Both the position numbers and the translations under genes were made by a program. From Trichomonas tenax (lineage: Eukaryota; Parabasalia; Trichomonadida; Trichomonadidae), in assembly GCA_023091735.1 (NCBI GenBank), contig JALKBU010001110.1:1-16567 (forward strand): a stretch of DNA of 16,567 bases, written 5' to 3'. Of the stretch, positions 1 through 8,191 are shown piece by piece. The stretch's first letter is position 1. Each line of letters opens with the position of its first letter. The notes beneath the pieces were generated by a model that saw only the letters and a program-made list of their open reading frames with translations, made no database searches and was not told the origin of the DNA.

Positions 1-142
1 CCCTCAAATCAATTAATGAATTAGTTGCATTTTTAATTTTAAGCGTATAAGAGGCATTTGAATCAATAATACACATAAAAATATCATATGCTGCATAGTA
101 GCGCATACATTTATGCTGGACGATTTGAAATGCAATCAATGA
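1..142. other. Left outer flank, no gene seen
   Basis: AT-rich sequence outside the left repeat arm. I see no coding region, RNA gene or strong repeat. This flank has no counterpart at the right end because the window stops there. Confidence 0.5.
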
Positions 143-290
143 TTTGATAGATATATAGACTGTACCACTTATACAACTGGATAGACAACTATCAATATGT
201 ACATGAAAGTACTTTCAAATCGAAAAATTATTGATCAAATAAAAAGTTATGAAGGTCGCGGGACTACACCGCAGAAGGAAAATTTTTCCC
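143..290 (+). repeat. Left arm of a window-spanning inverted repeat
   Basis: This 148-bp stretch is the reverse complement of 16420-16567, with 9 mismatches and no gaps by hand alignment (about 94% identity). The similarity stops sharply on the inner side after the TTTTTCCC at 283-290. The outer boundary cannot be set because the right copy runs into the window edge. The outer 80 bases are nearly identical between arms, and most mismatches fall in the inner half. The arm holds three adjacent perfect dyads at 180-216. No coding potential is seen. It could be the terminal repeat of a large element, or two inverted copies of a dispersed repeat. Confidence 0.93.
180..216. repeat. Three adjacent palindromes in the repeat arm
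   Basis: Three perfect dyads lie almost end to end: GATAG-acaa-CTATC (180-193), ATGTACAT (197-204) and GAAAGTACTTTC (205-216). All three are unchanged in the right arm. Clustered dyads of this kind suggest protein-binding sites or a foldable structure, but the function is unknown. Confidence 0.75.
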
Positions 291-745
291 ATAATTAATT
301 ATATTTTCGTCTTTTCTCAGTCAATAATTGAAGAGTATTTATGTTCTTTAAATATCCTCTAAGCAAGCAATACTTACATCAATGTAATATGTCAAACATG
401 TGGTATACACAGCGAATATAAAAAAGTGTTAAGATTGCGTCCCAATTGCGAATTATAACAATGCTCACAATTGAATATCCTATATTATGGCCTATAAAAT
501 CACTTCCTCAAATAGAAATAAGTTAATATCCCAAAAATGGAAATATATATCCAAAAAACAAAAACAATTTTATGACTTTGATAAATTTTTTCAATGCTTT
601 CATATATGGCTCCTCCTAAAGAGTATATATATAGAAGTTCATCAGTCAAGAATAATTTGAGGAAAAACTCCAAAATTGTGAGGAAACAATTATAAACTTC
701 TGCTGTGACACTTTTACAAAAATATAACAAGAAGAAAAATTTTTT
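291..745. other. Upstream region of the Blm10/PA200 gene
   Basis: AT-rich non-coding sequence between the left repeat arm and the first gene. An open frame on the minus strand here runs into the antisense of the downstream gene and has no recognisable protein features. The last 60 bases before the start codon contain no TCA, so no canonical trichomonad initiator is visible. The nearest weak candidate is the ACACTTTT around 708-715, with A710 as a possible +1. Confidence 0.5.
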
Positions 746-3700
746 ATGAAGGTGATCAACAAGAAGCGAGCATCCAACTATATTAAGCTCTTTCCGGATT
801 TTGTACAACAGGAAGTGCCTGTTAATGAGAAAAATTGGAAGGAGATGATATTTGAGCGCTTGAAAAAGGCCATTGCAGAAGACAAAAACGAAGATATTGA
901 CTTCTGGTTGAGCAATTTGGATGTTTTCACCGGCACTGAAATATATACATACACTATTGATGAAATTGAAGAGCACTTGAGGCTCCTTTTCAATTTCATT
1001 ATCTCTTCCGACCACTGGAAGCTCGTGTCGCAAGCATGTCAGACATTTTCGAATATGTATCGGCCAAAATCAATGAAAATATCAATTAGATTCCCGTGGC
1101 GCCCTTTATACAAAATATTTCAAAAAAATTTAATATCTCGAAGCAAAACTAAACGATATTCACCTCCAAAAACCCTACTTCTCAACTTAATCACATTAAC
1201 ACGAGCTTTAACGTACGTTTTTGAAGAAACTGCGACAGAAGAAATTTTAGATCTTTGGCTTCCTTTATTAGAGCCTCATCACCACTCTCTGGTGTTGGGG
1301 CACTGCCTTTTGTGTCTATTTTTGCCAGTAAATATGCACAAAGAGAATCTTTGGTTTGATAAATTTTTCTCTATCTGGCCAATGTTTCACGCTGAGTCTT
1401 GGGACTACCAGTGGCTTTGCCTCTTCACCCGAATGTCAGAGTTCCCATCTGATCAGATCGACTGGGAGCCCTATTTACCGTTTTTCTTTAACCAATTATC
1501 TCGTTATCTTGCAATCCCTTTATCTCCGCTCGATCAAACTAACATAACTATCAACGATTATCAAACAGACTTATACAGAATCTTTTATTTCGGCATGAGA
1601 ACAGTTTATGATTTAATTCCGAATTTTACTTACATAATCACAAATTTACTCAGTCACAAATGCAAAGAAGCCGTCAAAAAACACCTCGAAACAACTATGT
1701 ACCTCGTCAAACACTATTGCTCTCCTATCGCTCAGGCTGATGATGATTTATCTCCGGACGTTGCAATCATTTTCATTAACTCAATCATCGTCCAGTACAT
1801 CAAGAGGGTGACGTCAGCCGGAAAAACCGAAAATATTACACTTCCACCTTTAAGAGAGCAAGATCACAAGTGGTTTGTTGATCTCATTCTTCCTTTGATA
1901 CAGATCGAACGGTTCTGTGTCGAATCGAGAATAGGATCGATAAAGGACTTCGCGTGCTTGTCACCGCACACTGTTGTCCCTGCATTATTAGCGACTGCGG
2001 ATCACATAATTAAATACGAACGCTTACAAGGATCAGCAATCAAAACAGTCATCGCTTTAGTTCCTGTTTGTTACTACTACGACGTTTGCACATTCGAAAT
2101 TCACGATTTTATTATTAAATTCGCGGAAGGATTGGATAGACTGGACATTGAACAAGAATTACGCATTTTCTCTATGTTTTCTGTTTACGTTGCCTCTTTT
2201 GGTGTCAAGCAAGAGGACAAACAATTATATCTCAAAGTTTCTAAACGCGCAATTGACTTTATCGAAAGACTTTCTGAATCAGATTACGATCAATATGGTG
2301 AAATTCCAACTGCATGGATCGGCATCGCATGCAACGCTCTCGGAAAGAAATTCTCATCAGAGATTGTCGATCATTTGATGAAAGCAGTTCAGCACATTCA
2401 GAAATACGCTGTCTTCGACGTAATTCGATCAATCGGACCGAACGGAAGAGAATTCATATTCCCACGCTTAATGGAACAACCAGTTGGAATCACGAAATTC
2501 GCGATGCTCAGAGGCATCCTTAAGATGGACCACTCAGCTGTTATTGATCACACAGATGAAGTTTTAGAAGTTATCAGATCAGGTTTAGACGATCCACGCA
2601 AAGAAATACATCGCGCTGCATGTCAATGCTTCAAACCAGCTTTACAAAACTTACTCAATATCGAACCAATCAACGACAAAATCAACGGATTCACGAACTT
2701 CGGAAACGCGAAAATCGAATGGTTCATTCCAGGCGAGAAAGAACTCAAAACTGTCGATAAAATATGTGAATCAGGCTGCAAATGGATCGAGGAGTTCTTC
2801 AAAGGTCCAGAAGTCCGCAAGAAACTCACAGCTGTCTGCTTGTGCGCGAACATTGCGAAAGGACTCAAATTCAACATGTCAAACTCAATGTTCGACATCA
2901 TAGAGAAAGAGGACGTCAAGACATATCCATTTTTGTCACCTATCGATTATCCATCATTGAAGCGTCACTGGAAGTTCCTTTTGGACATTCTCGAGCAGCA
3001 CTTCAACGAACAAGCAGAAGAGAAAGTCATCATTGCAATGCTCAAAATGCTCGGAATCGTTCTTATTCCACGTGATCACGTTCAAGTCGACAGCCGCGAG
3101 GAAGTCACTAAAGTCAAATCAATGAAGGAATTGCTAACAATCGGTTTAGATGAGAAAGCGTTTACATACAGATATATCACAAGAAAGGCATTGCAGATGT
3201 TCAGATTCCGTGCCGCCGTCACTTTTACACCATATACATCAGAAGTCCACAAGATTATCCAGAAATCTGCTCCATTCTGCACACATCCGAATGCGAAGAT
3301 CAGGAACTGGTGTGCACTGTTCATTCAGGAGACAAGCGCAATCTTCCCAGAACACTTCGGTCCATTCTTCAACAAACTCATTATTCGTGCTGAAGAAGTT
3401 GTTGGCGATGATATGAAACTCAGTGGTTTATCGCAAGCATTATGCAGCTGCTGCCAACTCGTTTTCACAGCATCAAACTTCAAAATCATCGCTCAAGCTG
3501 CATTGTTAGTCTGTCGGCCAATAATCAACTACATGCCAGAGGACTCAGTCAGGTCATTGCGTCACTTCATTTCGATGACATTCGACATAATGGACTTCAA
3601 CGAGAAATGCTACACGACACCAGAATTCATCGAAACGCGTCGTGAAATCATTAACACTGCACTCAAACGCCACGACGAATTCATCAGAGATAGAGAAGTA

Positions 3701-5557
3701 GAATCATACTCAATAGCATTGATTATCTCAATGGCTAAAGACAGACCAGAGTTATTGGCACCAAACGTCATCAAGTTCCTTATGATCAAGTTATTAAGCG
3801 ATGACCAAGGTTTGAGAGAGTCAATCATGCAGGCAGTTCCATTCTTCGTTGAGCATTTGATTCCTCGTGTTCCAAAGAGAAAGCGAGTTTCAGTCGACAA
3901 AGTCACACCAGAGAACTACGACGAAGCAATCTTCAAAGACAGATTCCTTGTCGGCCTCAGCACAACAGAACCAGAGTTCATGACACCGGAGCAACTTGTT
4001 GATCGTGAATATCTCTCAAAGTACTTCCCAGATCCAGACAATAGAATTGATATCCACAAGATGCTCATCAATCACTTTATTGACGATCCAGACTTCCTTG
4101 ACCAGATCTGTCAATCTCTCGTTGATTCTCAAGTCCACCAAGAAGAGTCATATTCGAAGATGCGTGTTCAGTTCTGGGTTTCTATTATCCGTCTTCTTGG
4201 AATTCCTTTCATCCCGAAGATCTCAGAGCAGATGGAGAAACTGACAGCGAAGAACGCGAACATCGCAATGCACGTTATTGCTGGAGAGCTTTTCTCATCA
4301 ATCATTTTTGCGACAAAGGGATGGAAGTGGACATGGATCGAGAAAATCATTCCATATGTTCTTCCGTTCATTGCGCGCGTTGTTCGTGAAGGAGAATCCG
4401 ATTTCCAGTCTGTTTGGTTTGTTTCCGTTGTCTGCGGTTTGTCCGATCACGATCCATGCCGCTATTGGTGGCTCTTCGATGAACTCATTGGCGTTATTCC
4501 AGACCACATCACACAGATCAGAGATGTTAAGACTGCTTCTCTCGTCGTTGATATCCTTCTTGAGTTCGCGTGGAGATATCCTGTTATTGTCCCTCAAACA
4601 ATCAACAAAGCAATTCTTCCGATGTTTGAGAAAGATGCTCAGCAATTCGAACAGATCCGCGAGTGCTCGATTCGTGCAGTTTCCTCATTGTTCTCAACAT
4701 TCTTCACACTCGAAAACGATGATATTCCACCCGAAGTTCGCACACTCTTCGACAATGTCCTCTCCAAGGCAGGCGACAGCTTCCTTGTCGCATGGTTAAC
4801 AGCGCAATTCACAACACAGGCGATGTCATCATTCGTTGTTAACAGACTTGCGATCGATAAGATCAGCGAGTGGCTCGACATCTGCCTGGGAAAGACAGAA
4901 GACGAAGAGAAGAAAGCACGCGGCTGCCTTCTTCATTTCATTCGCTCCAATTGGCTTTGGACATGCACATCACGTCCACTTACAAAGGAAACAGCTGCTC
5001 CTATCATCCAAAAGATATTCTCACAACTTACATTAGAAAAAAGGATATGGCAAGGACAGGCTGTCATATTGTTCTTCAACTACGCTTTCTTCGAAGTAAA
5101 CTACTTTTTCATCAGCAACGAAGATCTCGAACGTCTTGTCAACGAAATTGTAATGCCAGCAATTGAATTGCCAAACTTTGATGTCCAAGAGTCAGCAGCC
5201 GATGTTTTCACATTCCTTCTTAAGTCTTCTGATATTCTTCGAAGCAAGATTCCTTTCTACGTCGACTACTACAGGAAACTTCTTTTCGGTGGAGAATCAA
5301 CATCGAAGCGAATTGCAGGTGTCAAAGGACTTATCTCTATCATTCAGTCAACTTTGTTCTTCGACACAGTTCCAGACTACATCACAGAGTCATTCCAGAT
5401 GTTGACAGAAGCTCAGCAATCTAACCAAACACTTGAACCACACATCTCTCAAGCTCTTTCAGACTTCTGGGCAGTCCACGAGCACAACTTGATGATCGAT
5501 GTTGCAAACCAGCTCGAAACATTCAGAGACTCAGTTCGTCCAAGTTACTTCTGTTAG
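746..5557 (+). CDS. Proteasome activator Blm10/PA200 (PSME4) homologue
   Basis: The 1603-residue protein is a HEAT-repeat solenoid that in this family caps the 20S proteasome and opens its gate independently of ATP and ubiquitin. Family hallmarks seen: an N-terminal block with PWRPLY at residues 117-122, which matches the PWRPLY region of PA200; a central block with CLSPHTVVPALL and helical repeats; and a last 82 residues (1522-1603) that match the conserved PSME4 C-terminal domain (RIAGVKGL, then VPDYI, then ALSDFWAVHEHN). It ends SYFC, a variant of the HbYX gate-opening tail (YYA in yeast Blm10 and human PA200) with Phe at the Tyr position. It is shorter than human PA200 (about 1840) and yeast Blm10 (about 2140). 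There is no intron. The start is the first Met after an in-frame TAA at 725-727. It acts in nucleus and cytosol by family analogy. Confidence 0.93.
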   Translation: MKVINKKRASNYIKLFPDFVQQEVPVNEKNWKEMIFERLKKAIAEDKNEDIDFWLSNLDVFTGTEIYTYTIDEIEEHLRLLFNFIISSDHWKLVSQACQTFSNMYRPKSMKISIRFPWRPLYKIFQKNLISRSKTKRYSPPKTLLLNLITLTRALTYVFEETATEEILDLWLPLLEPHHHSLVLGHCLLCLFLPVNMHKENLWFDKFFSIWPMFHAESWDYQWLCLFTRMSEFPSDQIDWEPYLPFFFNQLSRYLAIPLSPLDQTNITINDYQTDLYRIFYFGMRTVYDLIPNFTYIITNLLSHKCKEAVKKHLETTMYLVKHYCSPIAQADDDLSPDVAIIFINSIIVQYIKRVTSAGKTENITLPPLREQDHKWFVDLILPLIQIERFCVESRIGSIKDFACLSPHTVVPALLATADHIIKYERLQGSAIKTVIALVPVCYYYDVCTFEIHDFIIKFAEGLDRLDIEQELRIFSMFSVYVASFGVKQEDKQLYLKVSKRAIDFIERLSESDYDQYGEIPTAWIGIACNALGKKFSSEIVDHLMKAVQHIQKYAVFDVIRSIGPNGREFIFPRLMEQPVGITKFAMLRGILKMDHSAVIDHTDEVLEVIRSGLDDPRKEIHRAACQCFKPALQNLLNIEPINDKINGFTNFGNAKIEWFIPGEKELKTVDKICESGCKWIEEFFKGPEVRKKLTAVCLCANIAKGLKFNMSNSMFDIIEKEDVKTYPFLSPIDYPSLKRHWKFLLDILEQHFNEQAEEKVIIAMLKMLGIVLIPRDHVQVDSREEVTKVKSMKELLTIGLDEKAFTYRYITRKALQMFRFRAAVTFTPYTSEVHKIIQKSAPFCTHPNAKIRNWCALFIQETSAIFPEHFGPFFNKLIIRAEEVVGDDMKLSGLSQALCSCCQLVFTASNFKIIAQAALLVCRPIINYMPEDSVRSLRHFISMTFDIMDFNEKCYTTPEFIETRREIINTALKRHDEFIRDREVESYSIALIISMAKDRPELLAPNVIKFLMIKLLSDDQGLRESIMQAVPFFVEHLIPRVPKRKRVSVDKVTPENYDEAIFKDRFLVGLSTTEPEFMTPEQLVDREYLSKYFPDPDNRIDIHKMLINHFIDDPDFLDQICQSLVDSQVHQEESYSKMRVQFWVSIIRLLGIPFIPKISEQMEKLTAKNANIAMHVIAGELFSSIIFATKGWKWTWIEKIIPYVLPFIARVVREGESDFQSVWFVSVVCGLSDHDPCRYWWLFDELIGVIPDHITQIRDVKTASLVVDILLEFAWRYPVIVPQTINKAILPMFEKDAQQFEQIRECSIRAVSSLFSTFFTLENDDIPPEVRTLFDNVLSKAGDSFLVAWLTAQFTTQAMSSFVVNRLAIDKISEWLDICLGKTEDEEKKARGCLLHFIRSNWLWTCTSRPLTKETAAPIIQKIFSQLTLEKRIWQGQAVILFFNYAFFEVNYFFISNEDLERLVNEIVMPAIELPNFDVQESAADVFTFLLKSSDILRSKIPFYVDYYRKLLFGGESTSKRIAGVKGLISIIQSTLFFDTVPDYITESFQMLTEAQQSNQTLEPHISQALSDFWAVHEHNLMIDVANQLETFRDSVRPSYFC

Positions 5558-5631
5558 TTATTATAACTTTTTTATTTATTTATTTTTTGTTGTTGTTGTT
5601 CTATCATATTATTATACATTTGTGATTTTTA

Positions 5632-5635
5632 TAAA
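5632..5635 (+). terminator. Candidate TAAA polyadenylation signal of the Blm10/PA200 gene
   Basis: A TAAA lies 75 nt after the TAG stop, in a T-rich tail. In Trichomonas, UAAA serves as the poly(A) signal and often overlaps the stop. It does not overlap here, so this is only the first TAAA downstream. The motif is common by chance in AT-rich DNA. Confidence 0.25.
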
Positions 5636-5754
5636 ATTATTTGTTTTTTATGAAAATGATTTGAATTATAACATCATTACATCATCATTTTATTATGTTT
5701 GAAGCCTTCACATCTTAGCAAAACGATACATGATGGAATAAAAGAATTCTCATC

Positions 5755-5930
5755 AAAGATTCAATTTCTGTGGTGAAGGAGTAATGAAGAGCAACAAGCA
5801 CATCATCTGGGATGACATTTCGAATTTCATGATGACAAAAAACGCACGGCAATGCAAAGATAGATGGATTTACTACTTGGATGAGAACATTGACAGATCT
5901 CCGTTCACACCGCAGGATAAGCATGTTCTG
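5755..5930 (+). pseudogene. Relic of a Myb-like DNA-binding gene (copy 1)
   Basis: From W at 5808 to 5930 the frame starting at ATG 5784 gives 41 residues, 25 of them identical to residues 33-73 of the intact Myb protein at 11156. They include the TKN-RQCKDRW core and the PFTP that opens the second repeat. Upstream, residues resembling the first helix (DSISVVKE, from about 5758) lie in a different frame, and no FT-x-EED start motif is seen. Downstream, the second-repeat signature (KKW, FPGRTD) is missing and the frame runs into AT-rich low-complexity residues to 6083. I read it as a truncated, frameshifted duplicate. An expressed 99-residue fragment cannot be excluded. Confidence 0.8.
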
Positions 5931-7410
5931 GAAGTGGGAACCTTATGTCAAAAAAGCTGTGGGATTGTCTATTATGTTGTGTTTGTTGAAAAATTAAAAT
6001 ATTTACTGAAGAAGTCTTTTATCTTTCAGATAAAATCTTCATTTTGCAATTTTAAAGCGGCCAATATGTTTTATTTTATATAAGCATGCATATCATGCAA
6101 CATAATTTTTTGTGGGGGGTTGGCCAAACCTCCAGACATCATTCAATTTTGAGTGTGTATAACTGTTCATCCAGACACCCACAATTTTACCCATTCCTAA
6201 AACATACTATTGTTTACCCTTTTATGATACTTTTAAGCCAATATCAAATAAAAATGTTAATTTTTGTTCGATTTCACTAATTATTCTCATTTTTGTTTGC
6301 CAGTTATCTCAATAGTTTCATGCAAATGATTTATTGGACATTTAAACAAAGTTGAAGCAATTTTTCGCGCTAAATATTGTGATTGAAATAAAAATTTGTT
6401 TTTGATGGGAAAGCTTGGAGTACATAGCAGTACGTGTATATATAATTATAATGCTACGGTTTTTCTATACAAACTCACATATTTTAACAGATAAAAAAAA
6501 TTTCAAAACGAAAATTGCTTAAAGAAAGTTTTTGTTTTTCTGAAAGATCAAAGAAGAGTGCCATCTCCGGCTTAAACATCATGAATGAAAGCAAAATGGC
6601 GAAAAATCAAATATCTCTCGCAATATAAAACTAAGATGCATGAAAAATTAAGCAAAAAAAAACAGCATAGAGGATATAAAAAACCAAAAAATTGCTCAAA
6701 AAAGGGCAAAACTTGGAGTGGAGATGATTTGGTGATAAAGTATTGGCACCTGAAAATGCCCCAAGGAAGGTATTTGTCAATCTGAAGCACGAATTGATGC
6801 TTCATATCCTGTAAAAAGGCGCATAATTGTTGACAAATATCCCAAATTTTGGAATTTGGGAAAAAGGAGCGAGTTTAAGGGTGGCATAAGGTCAAGGGTG
6901 TATTATGGTCTAAAATCCTGCTTCAAAAATTCAAGTTCTGGAGACGGCAGCGGCGATTTAGCCGCAAGCAAATAATTGTTCGCGGAAAAGTGACGTCTAT
7001 CATCGTGACTCCCCCTTCTTTTCTATCGTTGGTAAAAATAGACGGATTGGAAAAGTAACATTTTTGCTTTGTTTTCGGGCAATACAAATATGCAGAAAAT
7101 CGGGGCCTCCGGCGATGATGACGCCGTGCCAGCGGCGCTATCATCGCCTCCGGCCAACGAAATCACCAAATTAATTTCAAAGATTAACTTATATGTTCCC
7201 TCCCTTTTCTTTTTTCCTTTTTCTCTTCTCCTCTTTCTCTTTTATTTCAAATTTTGTATTGTTGTTCTTTTTTAAATTTTTCGAATAAATTGCATTGAAA
7301 TGCAGTTATCTCTAGTCATTATTTTTGAAATTTTCTAATATGTTAAGAACAATGTAGAGTGTTCTGAACAAGCATATATCATGAATGATACTTTTAAACT
7401 GAAAATAATA
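5931..7410. other. Intergenic region with degenerate open frames
   Basis: Mostly AT-rich. Two overlapping basic open frames lie at 6585-6785 (Lys-rich, 66 residues from an ATG) and 6754-6975 (a different frame, no ATG, 73 codons, with SYPVKRRIIVDKYPKFW). They abut as a decayed coding sequence with a frameshift might, but I recognise no family. GC rises at 6940-7160, where two GC-rich hairpins sit: GCGGC-gattta-GCCGC (6950-6965) and the larger one at 7104-7155. A pyrimidine-rich tract follows at about 7196-7245. Confidence 0.45.
7104..7155. repeat. GC-rich 52-nt imperfect palindrome
   Basis: Reading inward, the arms are GGCC/GGCC, a TCC/TCC mismatch, the perfect 9-bp GGCGATGAT/ATCATCGCC, a 2-nt mismatch step, then CGCCG/CGGCG around the loop TGCCAG. 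The symmetry is exact in spacing. The block is far more GC-rich than the surrounding DNA. It is not followed by a T run typical of a bacterial terminator, and no tRNA fold is apparent. Confidence 0.8.
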
Positions 7411-7417
7411 TCATTCT
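7411..7417 (+). promoter_or_regulatory. Candidate trichomonad initiator (TCATTCT)
   Basis: TCATTCT fits the TCA+1-Y core of the trichomonad initiator, with A7413 as the potential start of transcription, 14 nt before the ATG at 7427. The spacing is typical, but the motif is short. Confidence 0.35.
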
Positions 7418-7426
7418 ATTTTAGGT

Positions 7427-7537
7427 ATGAAACTAGTGTTGCTTGGAATGTCACTTTTGTTGCTCAAGTTGTCACTTTCCGATATGGAATTGAGAGGAAA
7501 AGAACGATTATTGTCCATTAAAAGTGACATACTATAG
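7427..7537 (+). CDS. Possible 36-residue peptide with signal-peptide-like N-terminus
   Basis: The ATG opens a 36-codon frame ending in TAG. It begins MKLVLLGMSLLLLKLSLSD: a basic residue, then a Leu-rich core interrupted by one Lys, then a small-residue stretch, so the first 18 residues resemble a secretion signal. The remaining half is charged. A candidate initiator lies 14 nt upstream. It could be a small secreted peptide, the surviving 5' end of a decayed surface-protein gene, or a chance frame. No family is recognised. Confidence 0.3.
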   Translation: MKLVLLGMSLLLLKLSLSDMELRGKERLLSIKSDIL

Positions 7538-7760
7538 GCAGCCCCTTTAATATTTTGGGTGAATAACCCCACAATGTATTGAAAAATTTGAAATTTTGAA
7601 ATTTTTGGAGCATCACATTGTAAACCTAAAATAAATCAATTTGCATTATTTATTTTTCAAAAATTTCAAGATTTTTCTATTAAAAGATCAAAAAACACAA
7701 AAAAATGATATAAATAATACTCAGAACAACAAGGACGGGCACTGGATAGATAGAAAAAAA

Positions 7761-7919
7761 ATGGCCGATCAATCTGGTCGGACAATTTCCGATCCGTATA
7801 AAAATATAGCAAATCTGGGTATTATGTATTTCCAAGAATGCCCAATTTCTGATTGGTTTCCTCAATACAAGCGATGCTCTGCACAAAATCAACCAGAAAT
7901 TGAGCAATTCTGGAAATAA
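7761..7919 (+). CDS. Weak 52-residue hypothetical ORF
   Basis: A short frame begins MADQSGRTISDPYK and contains CPISDWFPQYKRC. Its composition is more protein-like than that of neighbouring frames. The same frame extends upstream to an ATG at 7641 through AT-rich, Lys/Asn-rich codons that look non-coding. There is no recognisable domain and no clear initiator before either start. It may be a relic or chance. Confidence 0.2.
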   Translation: MADQSGRTISDPYKNIANLGIMYFQECPISDWFPQYKRCSAQNQPEIEQFWK

Positions 7920-7999
7920 TTAATAATATCAAAATTTTAATATTTTTATTCGTAAAATAAAGGTAGAAACATTACGGATGGCTATAGCAGCTGATTACC

Positions 8000-8013
8000 T
8001 GTAAGTAATAAGG
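8000..8013 (+). repeat. Direct repeat copy 1 (TGTAAGTAATAAGG)
   Basis: An exact 14-bp repeat of 8120-8133, offset by exactly 120 bp. Weaker matching extends upstream to a shared CAG (7988-7990 and 8108-8110). The sequence resembles a GTAAGT donor site, but trichomonad introns use a different, longer consensus, so I do not call an intron. Confidence 0.8.
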
Positions 8014-8119
8014 ATAAAAAACCTGTTCATATTGAAATGAGTTCGATCGAATATAAAAATGGCTTCAGCTTGTATTCTGAATGCAGAAACGCGACAGCTA
8101 TTCGTCACAGAGGACTAGT

Positions 8120-8133
8120 TGTAAGTAATAAGG
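8120..8133 (+). repeat. Direct repeat copy 2 (TGTAAGTAATAAGG)
   Basis: The second exact copy, 120 bp after the first. It lies 59 bp upstream of the ATG at 8192, so a regulatory role for that ORF is possible but unproven. Confidence 0.8.
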
Positions 8134-8173
8134 CCAATTGGCTCTGAAAACGTTTTAATATTATAAATCAGCA

Positions 8174-8180
8174 TCATTTA
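8174..8180 (+). promoter_or_regulatory. Candidate initiator (TCATTTA) of the 8192 ORF
   Basis: TCATTTA matches the trichomonad TCA+1-Y-T-W initiator, with A8176 as +1, 16 nt before ATG 8192. Position and sequence both fit, which raises the credibility of the ORF. Confidence 0.45.
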
Positions 8181-8191
8181 AGCGCTTCAAA

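Noticed and set aside
500..1033. 177-codon minus-strand open frame across the start of the Blm10/PA200 gene
   Set aside because: More than half is antisense to a gene with clear family features; the rest is AT-rich with a Phe/Leu/Ile-driven composition and no domain.
7104..7155. Rho-independent terminator
   Set aside because: The organism is eukaryotic by all other signs, no gene ends just upstream, and no T run follows the stem.
8000..8133. GTAAGT sites as intron donors
   Set aside because: Known trichomonad introns have a longer conserved donor and a branch/acceptor motif of the ACTAAC type near the 3' end; no such acceptor is seen nearby and no split gene needs one.
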